Assembly (NCBI GenBank): GCA_044221555.1
Contig: JBGAOY010000014.1
Span: 32,360-96,359 of the forward strand
Reading direction: 5' to 3'
DNA length: 64,000 nt
Origin: JAEUJM01 sp044221555
GTDB lineage: Bacteria > Actinomycetota > Acidimicrobiia > Acidimicrobiales > DATDAH01
The notes beneath the pieces are model-generated. The model was given only the letters and a program-made list of their open reading frames with translations. It was not told the DNA's origin and did no database searches. Every line of letters begins with the position of its first letter. Positions within the stretch are counted from its first letter, which is position 1. This document shows positions 43,140 to 53,555 of the stretch, in pieces. The position numbers and the translations under genes are program-made.

Positions 43140-43769
43140 CTACTCGATGCCGTGCTCGACGGCGTAGCGGACCAGTTCGTGGCGCCGGCTGAGGTGGAGC
43201 TTGGCCAGGATGTTGCGCACGTGGTTCTCCACCGTCTTCGGTGCGATGTGGAGCTCGTCGCCGATCTCCCGGTAGCTGTGGCCCCGGGCCACGTGCTGCA
43301 GCACCTCGCGTTCCCGGTCGGACAGCGCCTGGGTGGCGCCGCCCGACGTCCTGGTCAGGCGGCGGAACTCGCCCAGGACCAGGGCGGCCAGCTGGGGTGA
43401 GAAGACCGGCTCGCCCTGCGCCGCCCGCCAGAGCGCCCGGCGCAGCTCCTCGGGTGGGGTGGACTTCACCAGGTAGCCGACCGCCCCGGCCGCGATCGCG
43501 TCGAGCAGGTCGCGCTCGGCCTCCGACACCGTGAGCATCACGATGCGGGTCTCCTCGCCGCAGGTGCGGGCCACGTGCAGGCCACCCCCGCCCCCCATGT
43601 GCAGGTCGCACAGGACCAGGTCGGGGTGCTCGCGCCGGATCACGGTGACCGCCTCGGTGGCGTCGCCCGCCTCGCCCACGACGTGGAAGTTGTCACCCAG
43701 GTCGGCGCGCAGGCCCGAGCGCCAGATCGGGTGGTCGTCGGCCACCACGACCCGCACCGCGGCGGTCAC
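43140..43769 (-). CDS. NarL/FixJ-type response regulator
   Basis: Two-component DNA-binding regulator of 209 residues. The receiver domain has the acidic pair 'VVADDHP' (residues 11-12), phosphoacceptor Asp 55 in 'VLCDLHMGG', Thr in 'MLTVSEAE' and Lys in 'YLVKSTPP'. The LuxR-type HTH is at about 147-205 ('LSDREREVLQHVARGHS', 'APKTVENHVRNILAKL'). GTG 43769 overlaps the M48 protease stop by 4 nt. Its partner kinase is the first gene of the same operon, at 46068-47192. Confidence 0.92.
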   Translation of the reverse strand: MTAAVRVVVADDHPIWRSGLRADLGDNFHVVGEAGDATEAVTVIRREHPDLVLCDLHMGGGGGLHVARTCGEETRIVMLTVSEAERDLLDAIAAGAVGYLVKSTPPEELRRALWRAAQGEPVFSPQLAALVLGEFRRLTRTSGGATQALSDREREVLQHVARGHSYREIGDELHIAPKTVENHVRNILAKLHLSRRHELVRYAVEHGIE

Positions 43770-45037
43770 AGCGAGGTGGCGCCTGGGGGTGGGCCGGACG
43801 GTGGGACCGGTGGTGGGGGAGGCGGTGGTGGGGGAGGCGATGGTGGGGGAGGCGATGGCTGTGGTGCGCCCTGCGCACGCAACTCGGTGACGGGCTCGAA
43901 CCCCGTGCCGGCGGTGGCGCCGGTGACCGGGAACGACTCACCCGGGTTGGGCACGCCGGCGGCCCCGAGGCTGACCGCTGCTGCCTGCGTGGCCGCGGCG
44001 ATGGCGGCGGCAGCCTCCGCGGGGCGCTGCTCGTTCGCGGTCGCGTAGGCGGCCTGGGCCCGCCGGTCGATCTCACGATTCCCGCGTGTGACGGCGCCGA
44101 CCGAGACCTCCTCCTCGGTGGTCTCGAACCACAGCAGCTCGGCGCGCCAGCTGTTGCGTCGCACGTGGCGGTGGTCGGCGCCGATGCGATCGAGGGCGCG
44201 ACCGAGGCCCAAGGGGTTCTTGCAGAGGTGGACCGCCACCACGTCGGCCACGTCGTCGGCCTCGCTGCGGATGCGCTGGCTCATGCGCGACAGCAGGAAG
44301 GCGGCGGCGCCGCCCAACGCGGCCATCGCCGCGCCGAACGCCGCCGCGGAGGGCAGGAAGCCACCCTTGTCGGCCAGCCAGAACACGATGACGACGATGC
44401 CCACGCCGGCCGCCGACACGAGCTTGGCGTAGCGCCGGGCCCGCTGGACCGAGGCGCCGGCGGCGGTGACCCACTGGGCGTCGGAAGCGTGCAGGTGGGC
44501 CATCTCGTGGGCGCAGACCGCCTCGAGCTCGTCGCGGGGGAAGGTGGTGAGCCCACTGGTGATCGCGAGCACCTTGCGCTTCCGGCTGCGCAGCGACAGG
44601 GCGTTGGGTGCCGGGTCGTCGATCAGCCAGAGCTCCGGGGGGTCGCCCCCCACGCCCAGTCCGATGGCGAGGCCGTCGATCACGTTGTCGACCTGGTCGA
44701 GGATGCCGCGGTTCAGCTGCTTGGCGCCGACGGCATCGAGCACCTGGTGCGGCGCGGCCGACACCACGTGCACCAGCAGGTAGAAGACCGAGAGCGCGAA
44801 CGCACCGGCGACCACCGCCACCGCGCCGACGCCGAGGTAGTCCCACAGGGGCGAGTCGGTGAACCCGTCGCCGCTGATCCACGACCAGAAGCGGGCCGCG
44901 GCGGCCAGCGCCAGCAGCACCAGCGAGGCGTTGAACAGGGCGGTCATCACCGTGCCGACGGCGAACCAGAGCGGGGCCCGTGCCCGGGCCCACGACCGGC
45001 GGGTGTCGAGATCGCGTATGCGATCGGGGACGGTCAT
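43766..45037 (-). CDS. M48 family metallopeptidase (HtpX-like) with poly-Pro tail
   Basis: Zinc membrane protease of 423 residues. Helices lie at about residues 20-45 and 63-90; the zinc site is 'CAHEMAHLHASD' (HExxH, about residue 176), followed by two more helices (about 205-250) and the acidic 'RIRSEADDVADVVA' that should supply the third ligand. HtpX enzymes remove misfolded membrane proteins. The C-terminus is odd: after about 100 extra residues it ends in a run of some 20 prolines. ATG 45037 is chosen over TTG 45049. It sits between kinase and response-regulator genes, so it may be part of an envelope-stress response. Confidence 0.85.
   Translation of the reverse strand: MTVPDRIRDLDTRRSWARARAPLWFAVGTVMTALFNASLVLLALAAAARFWSWISGDGFTDSPLWDYLGVGAVAVVAGAFALSVFYLLVHVVSAAPHQVLDAVGAKQLNRGILDQVDNVIDGLAIGLGVGGDPPELWLIDDPAPNALSLRSRKRKVLAITSGLTTFPRDELEAVCAHEMAHLHASDAQWVTAAGASVQRARRYAKLVSAAGVGIVVIVFWLADKGGFLPSAAAFGAAMAALGGAAAFLLSRMSQRIRSEADDVADVVAVHLCKNPLGLGRALDRIGADHRHVRRNSWRAELLWFETTEEEVSVGAVTRGNREIDRRAQAAYATANEQRPAEAAAAIAAATQAAAVSLGAAGVPNPGESFPVTGATAGTGFEPVTELRAQGAPQPSPPPPSPPPPPPPPPPVPPSGPPPGATSL
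43812..43856 (-). repeat. 15-bp tandem repeat coding for poly-Pro tail
   Basis: Three in-frame 15-bp units (ggtgggggaggcgRt on the plus strand) at 43812, 43827 and 43842. They encode the Pro/Ser tail of the M48 peptidase and are prone to copy-number change without frameshift. Confidence 0.75.
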
Positions 45038-45071
45038 GGCCTGATTCAACCACTCCGGCGCCCGGGGGCGC

Positions 45072-45971
45072 TCAGGCGCGGCGACCGAAGGAGAAGGCCA
45101 TCGGTGCCGCCCAGGTGCGTTGCGGTGTGATGACCTCGGTGAAGCCGTGGGCGGCGAGGAGGGCCTCGACGTCGCCGGCCCGCCAGGGGTGGCCGCCCGA
45201 GCGCACGGTCCGCAGGTCGACGAGGGTGGCGGCCAGGGGATCGTCGGGTCCGGCGTAGCGACCGAACATCACCCAGCCCCCGGGGCGGAGCGCCCGGTGG
45301 GTGGCCTGCAGCACCGCCGGCACCGCGGCTTCGGTGAGGAACGGGCCCGGCACCCAGACCAGGTCGAAGGTGGCCTCGTCGACGAGGTGGGCGGCGTCGC
45401 CGTGGCGGAACGACACCCGGTCGGCAACGCCCGACGACGCCAGGTTGGTGTGGGCGAGCGCCAGGGGAGCGTCGGCCACGTCGACCCCGACCACCGTGGC
45501 GGTCGGGAACGTCTCGGCCAGCGCGATGGCCAACCAGCCGGTGCCCGTGCCGAGGTCCAGGAGGGCCGGCGACCCCGAGCGCAGGCGCCGGTCGAGGTCG
45601 CCCACCCCGGGTGCGAGCGACGCCAGCAGGCCGGCCACCATCATCGAGGCCCGGCCCTGGCTCTGGAGCACTGAGGGGTCGTCGGTGATCCACCCGCACG
45701 GTCGGTCGGGTGCGTCGATCAGCTCGGCGGCCTGGCGGAAGAAGGCGCGAACGGCACCGACCGCCATCTGGCACTGCTCGGGCGTCATCTGCTCGAGATC
45801 GTCGATGCCCACCAGCGTGGCGGCCTCGTGGGCCAGGCGGTCGACAGCGGGGGGCGCCGCCATGCCGTCGGCCCGCAGCCGCAGGCAGGCGGCCACGGCG
45901 GCGAGCGCCTCGACCGAGACGTTGAGTCGCTGCGTCGTGGCCATCAGCTCGTCGAAGGTCATGCCGGGCAT
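45072..45971 (-). CDS. class I SAM-dependent methyltransferase
   Basis: Soluble protein of about 299 residues. The first 120 residues form an all-helical dimerisation-like domain without strong family marks. The Rossmann methyltransferase domain then shows motif I 'LLDLGTGTGWLAIALAE' (about residue 153), 'VVGVDVADAPLALAH' and 'VSFRHGDAAHLV'. The helical front plus methyltransferase arrangement resembles O-methyltransferase-like regulators; the acceptor is unknown. Second gene of the kinase / methyltransferase / M48 / regulator operon; starts 96 nt after the kinase stop and ends 34 nt before the protease. Confidence 0.75.
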   Translation of the reverse strand: MPGMTFDELMATTQRLNVSVEALAAVAACLRLRADGMAAPPAVDRLAHEAATLVGIDDLEQMTPEQCQMAVGAVRAFFRQAAELIDAPDRPCGWITDDPSVLQSQGRASMMVAGLLASLAPGVGDLDRRLRSGSPALLDLGTGTGWLAIALAETFPTATVVGVDVADAPLALAHTNLASSGVADRVSFRHGDAAHLVDEATFDLVWVPGPFLTEAAVPAVLQATHRALRPGGWVMFGRYAGPDDPLAATLVDLRTVRSGGHPWRAGDVEALLAAHGFTEVITPQRTWAAPMAFSFGRRA

Positions 45972-46067
45972 TCGCCCCGCGACGTCCCCCGGATCATCTC
46001 CTCGGTGGAGCCCCCGGCGCATCGCGGTGCTGCGCCCCAGTCGATGGCCGGAGCGATCGGAGCGGGC

Positions 46068-47192
46068 TCACGCGAGCGGGGCCCACAGCCGCACCTCGGT
46101 GCCCCGGCCGGGACGGCTTTCGACCTCCACGCGGCCGCCGACGGACGCGAGCCGGGCCCGGATCGAGTGGGTGATGCCGGTGCCCTCCGGGGTGACCGCG
46201 GGGTCGAAGCCCGCGCCGTCGTCCTTGACCGAGCAGAACACGCCTCCCGGCCTGCTCGCAGGGTCGAAGCCGCCGTCGCCGGGCTCGGCGTACACGGTGA
46301 CTCGACCGGCGCCGCCGTGGCGGCCGGCGTTGGCCAGTGCCTCGGCCACGGCGCCGCCGAGGGCGTCGACCACGGCCGGGTCGGGCTCGGGAAGGTCCTG
46401 GGCCAGCACCACGTCGACCCGGCCGCCGAAGCGGTCCTCGAAACGCGCCGCCGCGGCCCGCAGGGAGGGCGCCAACCCGTCGGGGGCCTCCCGCCGGCCG
46501 GCGAGGAAGTCGCGCAGCTCGCGCTCCTGGTCGTGGGCGAGGTGGGCCAGGTCGGGGTCGCCGGCGCGCCGCTGGACCAGGGCGAGGGTCTGGAGCACCC
46601 CGTCGTGCAGCGTGGCGGCCACCTCGGCGCGGGCCTCGGCGAGGGCGATGTCGCGCTCGGCCTTCCGGAGCTGCGCCGCCGCGAAGCCCGCGGCGCCACC
46701 GGCCAGGGCGTAGAGGACGATGGTCGACACGGCCGACAGCACCCGGTCCTGGGGCCAGGCGCCGCCGGCGACCAGGTCGCCGGTGAGCCGGGCCAGCCCC
46801 ACCGCCCCGCCGGCGACCGCCCCGGCCGCCCCGCCGAACGCGATCCCGGCCGACAGGATGCCGGCCATGGGCCAGGCCGAGCCCAGCGACTGCGAGTGGC
46901 CTTCCGCGTAGGCGATGGGGTCGGCGATCGACAGGGCCACCGCGACGGCCAACTCGAGTGCCACCATCCACGGGCTCAGGAGGAGCGCGGGCTCGCGGCG
47001 CAGCAGGATGGTCGCGAGCACGGTGACGGCCAGGGCGGCCCCGAGCAGCACGACGGCCACCCCCGGCTCCTCGAGCTCGCCCCGGTCCACCACCACGAGG
47101 GTGGCCATCCATCCCCAGGCCAGCCACCGGTAGGCGGCCACCCCGGTGAGCATCCCCCGGGTAAGCGACGACCCCTCGCTGCTGGCGAGCAT
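46068..47192 (-). CDS. NarL-family sensor histidine kinase
   Basis: Membrane sensor of 374 residues. Five to six helices occupy about residues 15-170 with very short loops, so the signal is probably sensed within the membrane. The HisKA_3 phosphoacceptor is His in 'ATLHDGVLQTLALV' (about 195). The ATPase domain has the N box 'EALANAGRHG', G1 'VKDDGAGFDP' and G2 'GTGITHSIRARL'. It is the first gene of the operon whose last gene is its probable response regulator. ATG 47192 is 6 nt from TAGCTT, giving a leaderless mRNA. Confidence 0.9.
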   Translation of the reverse strand: MLASSEGSSLTRGMLTGVAAYRWLAWGWMATLVVVDRGELEEPGVAVVLLGAALAVTVLATILLRREPALLLSPWMVALELAVAVALSIADPIAYAEGHSQSLGSAWPMAGILSAGIAFGGAAGAVAGGAVGLARLTGDLVAGGAWPQDRVLSAVSTIVLYALAGGAAGFAAAQLRKAERDIALAEARAEVAATLHDGVLQTLALVQRRAGDPDLAHLAHDQERELRDFLAGRREAPDGLAPSLRAAAARFEDRFGGRVDVVLAQDLPEPDPAVVDALGGAVAEALANAGRHGGAGRVTVYAEPGDGGFDPASRPGGVFCSVKDDGAGFDPAVTPEGTGITHSIRARLASVGGRVEVESRPGRGTEVRLWAPLA

Positions 47193-47198
47193 GTCGGG

Positions 47199-47204
47199 AA
47201 GCTA
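47199..47204 (-). promoter_or_regulatory. -10 box for leaderless kinase operon
   Basis: TAGCTT on the minus strand, exactly 6 nt before ATG 47192; no ribosome-binding site. This would drive the whole four-gene kinase to regulator operon. Confidence 0.5.
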
Positions 47205-47239
47205 CCGCCCCGTGGCTGCTCGACAGCCCGGCGGTTCGG

Positions 47240-47670
47240 TCAGCCGGCCACCGCTACGGGCGAGAGGTGGTTCACATAGGGCCCGCCGTCGCCGATCTGG
47301 CCGTAGCGATCCCAGCCCCAGCAGTAGAGCCGGCCCCTGGCCCGGCGGGCACACGTGTGAGCGGATCCGCTGGACAGACTCGTCCACCTGGTGCCCTCGA
47401 TGAGGACCCGGACAGGTATGGAGGTGTCGAGCTGGGTGTCGCCGTCACCGACCTCCCCGGCGCTGTCGCGGCCCCAGCAGTACATGTGCCAGTCGGTGCG
47501 CCGACCGCACGCGTGGTCACCGCCAGCGTCGACCGAGAGCCAGTCGTTCGCGCCCACCACCGGCGAGGGCGAGTACCGGTCCACGTGCTCGCTGCCGTCG
47601 CCGAGGGCGCCGTAGCGGCCTGACCCCCAGCAGAACAGTTGGCGATCGGTCGTTCGTGCACACGCTCTGG
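47240..47670 (-). pseudogene. RCC1-repeat protein, C-terminal remnant
   Basis: About 140 codons with nearly three RCC1 beta-propeller units, each containing a C-W-G core ('QLFCWGSGRYGALGDG', 'MYCWGRDSAGEVGDG', 'LYCWGWDRYGQIGDG') and 'H(A/T)C(A/G)RR'. A working propeller needs about seven units plus a secretion signal. The frame has no start: going upstream it runs straight into the end of the polyprenyl synthase gene. It therefore looks like the 3' end of a deleted gene. A ribosome could at best start at GTG 47584, making 114 residues. Confidence 0.7.
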
Positions 47671-47675
47671 CGGGC

Positions 47676-48680
47676 CTACGCCGCGGCGCGGACGCCGTCG
47701 AGCAGGTGCTGCGCCGCCTCGCCCAGCTGGATGGCGGCGGTGGCGTGCGGCAGCGGCTCCAGGCTGGCGATGGCCGACTGCGCGTACTGGCCGGCGGTCT
47801 CGAGCGAGCCCGCCACCGAGCCGTTGGCCCGCACCACCGCCCGGGCTCGGTTCAGCTGGTCGGGGTCGAGCGGGCCGCCCAGGAGCGCCGCGAGCTCGTC
47901 GGCGTCGCCGGCCGACAGCGTGCGGATGACGGGCAGCGTGTAGACGCCCTCGACCAGGTCGTGGCCCGCCGGCTTGCCCAGCTGCTCGTCAGTGGCGGTG
48001 ACGTCGAGGATGTCGTCCACGATCTGGAACGCCATGCCGAAGCGCAGGCCGAACTCGGTGAGCGCCTCGATCTCGGGGCGGGGCAGGTCGCCCACGATGG
48101 CACCGATGCGACAGGCCGACGCGAACAGCGACGCGGTCTTGCCTTCGATGGACGACAGGTAGTCGGCCTCGGTGCGGCCCACGTTGTAGGTGTCGCGCAG
48201 CTCGCGGACCTGGCCCTCGCACAGGCGGCCGATGGTGGCGGCCAGCAGCCCGGCCACCTCGGTGCCGAGCGATGCGGCGATCTCCGAGGCCCGGGCCAGG
48301 AGGAAGTCGCCGGCGAGGATGGCCTGCAGGTTGCCCCACTTGGCGTTCACGCTCTCCACGGTGCGCCGGGTGGTGGCTTCGTCCATGACGTCGTCGTGGT
48401 AGAGCGAGCCCAGGTGGACCAGCTCGACCGACACGGCGCCCAGCACCACCTCGTCGGAGACGACGTCGGCCCGGTTCCCCGAGGCCGGATCGCCCAGGCC
48501 CGTCGCCGCGGCGGCGAGGGCGAACGCGGGGCGCACCCGCTTGCCGCCGGCGGTGATCAGGTGGCTGGCAACCTCGGTGAGGAACGGGTCGTCCGACACC
48601 ACCGACGACCGCAGCGCGGTCTCGACCCGTGCCAGGCCGGCCTCCATGCCAGGAATGGCGAGCAGCGGGTTGTCGGCCAC
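47676..48680 (-). CDS. polyprenyl diphosphate synthase
   Basis: Trans-isoprenyl synthase of 334 residues making a long-chain prenyl diphosphate, probably for menaquinone side chains. The first Asp-rich motif is 'LYHDDVMDEA' (about residue 93) and the second 'FQIVDDILDVTATDEQLGKP' (about 219). Residues before the first motif are small (GS), allowing a long product as in hepta- to nonaprenyl synthases. GTG 48680 is 6 nt from TACGCT, a leaderless start. Menaquinone head-group genes are not in the window. Confidence 0.92.
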   Translation of the reverse strand: MADNPLLAIPGMEAGLARVETALRSSVVSDDPFLTEVASHLITAGGKRVRPAFALAAAATGLGDPASGNRADVVSDEVVLGAVSVELVHLGSLYHDDVMDEATTRRTVESVNAKWGNLQAILAGDFLLARASEIAASLGTEVAGLLAATIGRLCEGQVRELRDTYNVGRTEADYLSSIEGKTASLFASACRIGAIVGDLPRPEIEALTEFGLRFGMAFQIVDDILDVTATDEQLGKPAGHDLVEGVYTLPVIRTLSAGDADELAALLGGPLDPDQLNRARAVVRANGSVAGSLETAGQYAQSAIASLEPLPHATAAIQLGEAAQHLLDGVRAAA

Positions 48681-48686
48681 CTGGGG

Positions 48687-48692
48687 AGCGTA
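48687..48692 (-). promoter_or_regulatory. -10 box for leaderless polyprenyl synthase
   Basis: TACGCT on the minus strand, exactly 6 nt before GTG 48680, with no ribosome-binding site. Confidence 0.5.
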
Positions 48693-48752
48693 TTCGGGAG
48701 TCGCTGATGTGCCCCAACCGCTGACGTGCAGCCGCCGAGTGACGGCCCTCCC

Positions 48753-49747
48753 TCAGAAGGCCTGGCCGGACGGTTCCTTCGCCGGTCGCCGGCCGGCGAG
48801 CGCGACGGCGATCGCCGCGAGCCCCGCAACGAGGACGAGCACGGCACCCGCGACCGCGCCCGCGTCGGTGCCGCCGTCGCCCGGGGCCGCCGCGGCAGCC
48901 TCCTCGCCGCCGGGCGGTCCGGTCGTGGGCGGGGGGTCGGGCCCGGTCGTGGTCGTGACCTCGGGCTCCTTGGCCACGACCTCGATGGTGCCCCGCATCT
49001 CGTCGGGGAAGAACTCGCAGAAGAACGCGAAGGTGCCGCCGTCCTCGAGGGTCAGCGTGGCGCTCGTGCCGGCGAACCGGCCCTGCTCCTCGCCGGGAGC
49101 GACGGGCCCGGTGGTGAACGAGCCGTCCTCGGCGGTGAGTGTGTGCTCGAGGCCACCCACGTTGGCCACGGTGATCTCGGTGCCGGCGTCGACCCTCAGG
49201 TCGGCAGGGTCGAACCGGCGCGTCTCGCCCTCGCGGAACTCGTCGTAGAGCTGCACCCGGGTACGAGGGGGCGGCGAGTCGCCGGGGTCGACCACGACGA
49301 TCGCGTTCATGGTGGACGGGTTGATCTGGCAGAAGATCTCCACCCGGCCCGGGGTGTCGAAGGTGACCGTCGCCGACGTCCCCGGCGCGATCTCGCCGGT
49401 GTCGAACGTGCTGCCTCGGTCGGTGATCGTGTGTGGCCGGTCCGAGTTGTTCGGGAAGGTGATGCGGTCACCCACGGTGATCGGCTCGGGTGGCACCGTG
49501 ATGCCGAAGCTGAAGATCTCACCGTCGTGGTCGGTCGGCGCCCCCGCCACCGAGGCGGCCGCAGGTGGGACCCAGCGGTCGCCGACCGGCGAGTCGATGC
49601 CCAGGGGGGCGAGCGGGAGCAGGAGGACGGCGAACAGCAGGGTGGCGAACAGGGGGTGACGACGAGCAGGGTGGTGACGGGGAGGGTGGTGACGGGGAGG
49701 GTGGTGACGGGGAGCGCGGGGACGCGTCGTCCGGCGTCGGCGGCCAT
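48753..49747 (-). CDS. double cupredoxin-domain secreted protein, frameshifted in signal peptide
   Basis: Blue-copper-like exported protein of about 330 residues with two cupredoxin domains. In domain one, 'RPHTITDRGSTF' (His) and 'GRVEIFCQINPSTMNAIVVV' (Cys, Met) supply copper ligands, although the usual second His after Cys is Asn. In domain two, 'LEHTLTAEDGSF' and 'GTFAFFCEFFPDEMRG' likewise lack that His. A Thr/Pro linker and C-terminal helix anchor it. ATG 49747 overlaps the cytochrome stop (ATGA), but its frame leaves the gene at a C5 run (49652-49656). One extra C would join 'LLVVTP' to 'LFATLLFAVLLLPLAPLG' and restore a full signal peptide. No start exists in the downstream frame. Sequencing error, slippage or a true mutation are all possible. 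Confidence 0.75.
49669..49713 (-). repeat. 15-bp tandem repeat coding LPVTT
   Basis: Three perfect 15-bp units at 49669, 49684 and 49699 encode LPVTT three times near the N-terminus of the cupredoxin gene, just before the C5 run where its frame breaks. Confidence 0.85.
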
Positions 49748-50151
49748 CAGAGGCTCCTCGTGTAGCGCACGACCGCGTCGATCTCCTCGGGCGAGAGCGC
49801 AGTGCCGAAGTCGGGCATGCCGCCGCGGCCTTCGGTGACCACGGCGATCTGGTCGGCGGCATCGGGGAAGGCCTCGACCACGGCCCCGCCGGCGAGTGTG
49901 GGCCCGACGCCGCCCTCGCCGCTGGCGCCGTGGCACACGGCGCACCGCTGGGCGTACACGGCCGCGCCGTCGATCCCCCCGCCCGCGCCGGCGTCGTTCC
50001 CTCCGTCTGCTCCCGACGCCACGGTCGCGGTCCCGGCGCCGTCGGGCTCGTTGGCGAACAGCATCACCACGAACAGCGCCACGGCCAGCAGCGTCACCAC
50101 CTCGGCGACGGTGACGACGACGCCCAGCGCGCGAGGGCGGTGATCGCTCAC
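49747..50151 (-). CDS. membrane-anchored cytochrome c
   Basis: Small c-type cytochrome of 134 residues. One N-terminal helix (about residues 11-31, 'VVVTVAEVVTLLAVALFVVM') anchors it, then a Gly/Ala/Asp-rich linker and one heme-binding domain with 'YAQRCAVCHG' (CxxCH) and a distal Met in 'GGMPDFGTALS'. It should carry electrons on the outer face of the membrane. GTG 50151 overlaps the upstream DUF6529 stop (GTGA) and its own stop overlaps the cupredoxin ATG (ATGA), so all three proteins are translationally coupled. Confidence 0.88.
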   Translation of the reverse strand: MSDHRPRALGVVVTVAEVVTLLAVALFVVMLFANEPDGAGTATVASGADGGNDAGAGGGIDGAAVYAQRCAVCHGASGEGGVGPTLAGGAVVEAFPDAADQIAVVTEGRGGMPDFGTALSPEEIDAVVRYTRSL

Positions 50152-50723
50152 GACAGCTTCCCGTCGAAGGTGGTGAGGAACCAGTAGCTGCTGGTGAACC
50201 ACAGCAGGACCAGCAGGGTGAAGGCGCTTCCACCGAGCAGGGGCAGCGCCCAGCCCAGCTGCTTCCCCGCTCGCACCGCGACGACCTTCACCACGAACAC
50301 GCCGTAGAACAGGCATCCCGCCACGGAGTGGATGAACACACGGGTGAACCCGGCATCGGCCGAGAAGCCGATCGACCAGAGGCAGTGGTACGCCACGGGT
50401 AGCGTGCACAGGAGGGCCAGCGTCCCCGTGAGGCGGTGGATGTCGCCGAGCCACGGCGGGGCGGGTGCGCGGAAGCGCCCGTACATCCGCAGCGCGCTGA
50501 TCACCTGTGCGACCGCGAACAGCACCGCGAGGGTGGCCATCCACACCTTGAACTGGATCTGCCCGGAGAACAACGCGGTGAGCGCGGTCTCGCCGGTCGG
50601 GTCGTGCACGCGGCCGTAGACGCCGAGCAACACGGCGGTCGCGGCTCCGGCGCCGAACGCCGCGAGCGCGGTCGCCGGGCTCCGCCCCACTGCCTGTGCG
50701 GCCGTGCTCTTCGACTCGCTCAC
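50148..50723 (-). CDS. DUF6529 four-helix membrane protein, possible heme b
   Basis: Membrane protein of 191 residues with about five helices. Conserved-looking His residues in 'DIHRLTGTLALLCTLPVAYH' (about residues 95-114) and 'VFIHSVAGCLFYGVFVVK' (about 130) are spaced like the heme ligands of cytochrome b561-type proteins. This is the DUF6529 family, which I know mostly beside cytochrome c and cupredoxin genes. GTG 50723. First gene of a three-gene electron-transfer operon; it probably passes electrons between the quinone pool and the cytochrome c, an inference from context. Confidence 0.65.
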   Translation of the reverse strand: MSESKSTAAQAVGRSPATALAAFGAGAATAVLLGVYGRVHDPTGETALTALFSGQIQFKVWMATLAVLFAVAQVISALRMYGRFRAPAPPWLGDIHRLTGTLALLCTLPVAYHCLWSIGFSADAGFTRVFIHSVAGCLFYGVFVVKVVAVRAGKQLGWALPLLGGSAFTLLVLLWFTSSYWFLTTFDGKLS

Positions 50724-50946
50724 GCGCCCCCCGGCCGGTCGACCCTGGTCCCCGGGCTGCGGGGCCGACGGGTCGGATTGTAGCCCGGGGGCCTCGGGCG
50801 TGCGCCGCGATCCGCGTCGCAGGGGGCACGCTGCGCCGGGGATCGGCCGGAAGCCTCCAGAGCGCCCACGAATCGACCGACGTGCGGAGGGAGAGTCCAC
50901 CGGTAGACTCACCTCACGTAACCCCTGTGGTAGGGAGGCAGTTCTC

Positions 50947-53484
<2,538 letters not shown>

Positions 53485-53506
53485 CCCTGCCCGACCTGCC
53501 AGACCC

Positions 53507-53555
53507 GAACTCGACGCAATAACTGTCGGCATGCGACAGCGGTTGCGTCGAGTTC
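53507..53555 (+). terminator. nested hairpin after clpC that encloses the next start codon
   Basis: Outer stem of 13 perfect pairs (53507-53519 with 53543-53555), a 3 by 3 internal loop, inner stem of 6 pairs (53523-53528 with 53534-53539) and loop GCATG (53529-53533). The ATG in that loop (53531) is the start of the lppM-like gene. GCGTTTT follows the outer stem. It can serve as clpC terminator and, in read-through RNA, would hide the next start. Confidence 0.7.

Noticed and set aside
50870..50946. ClgR/CtsR operator before clpC
   Set aside because: No GTTCGC-type ClgR palindrome or CtsR heptad repeat is present; only a lone TAGACT (50904-50909) -10 candidate.
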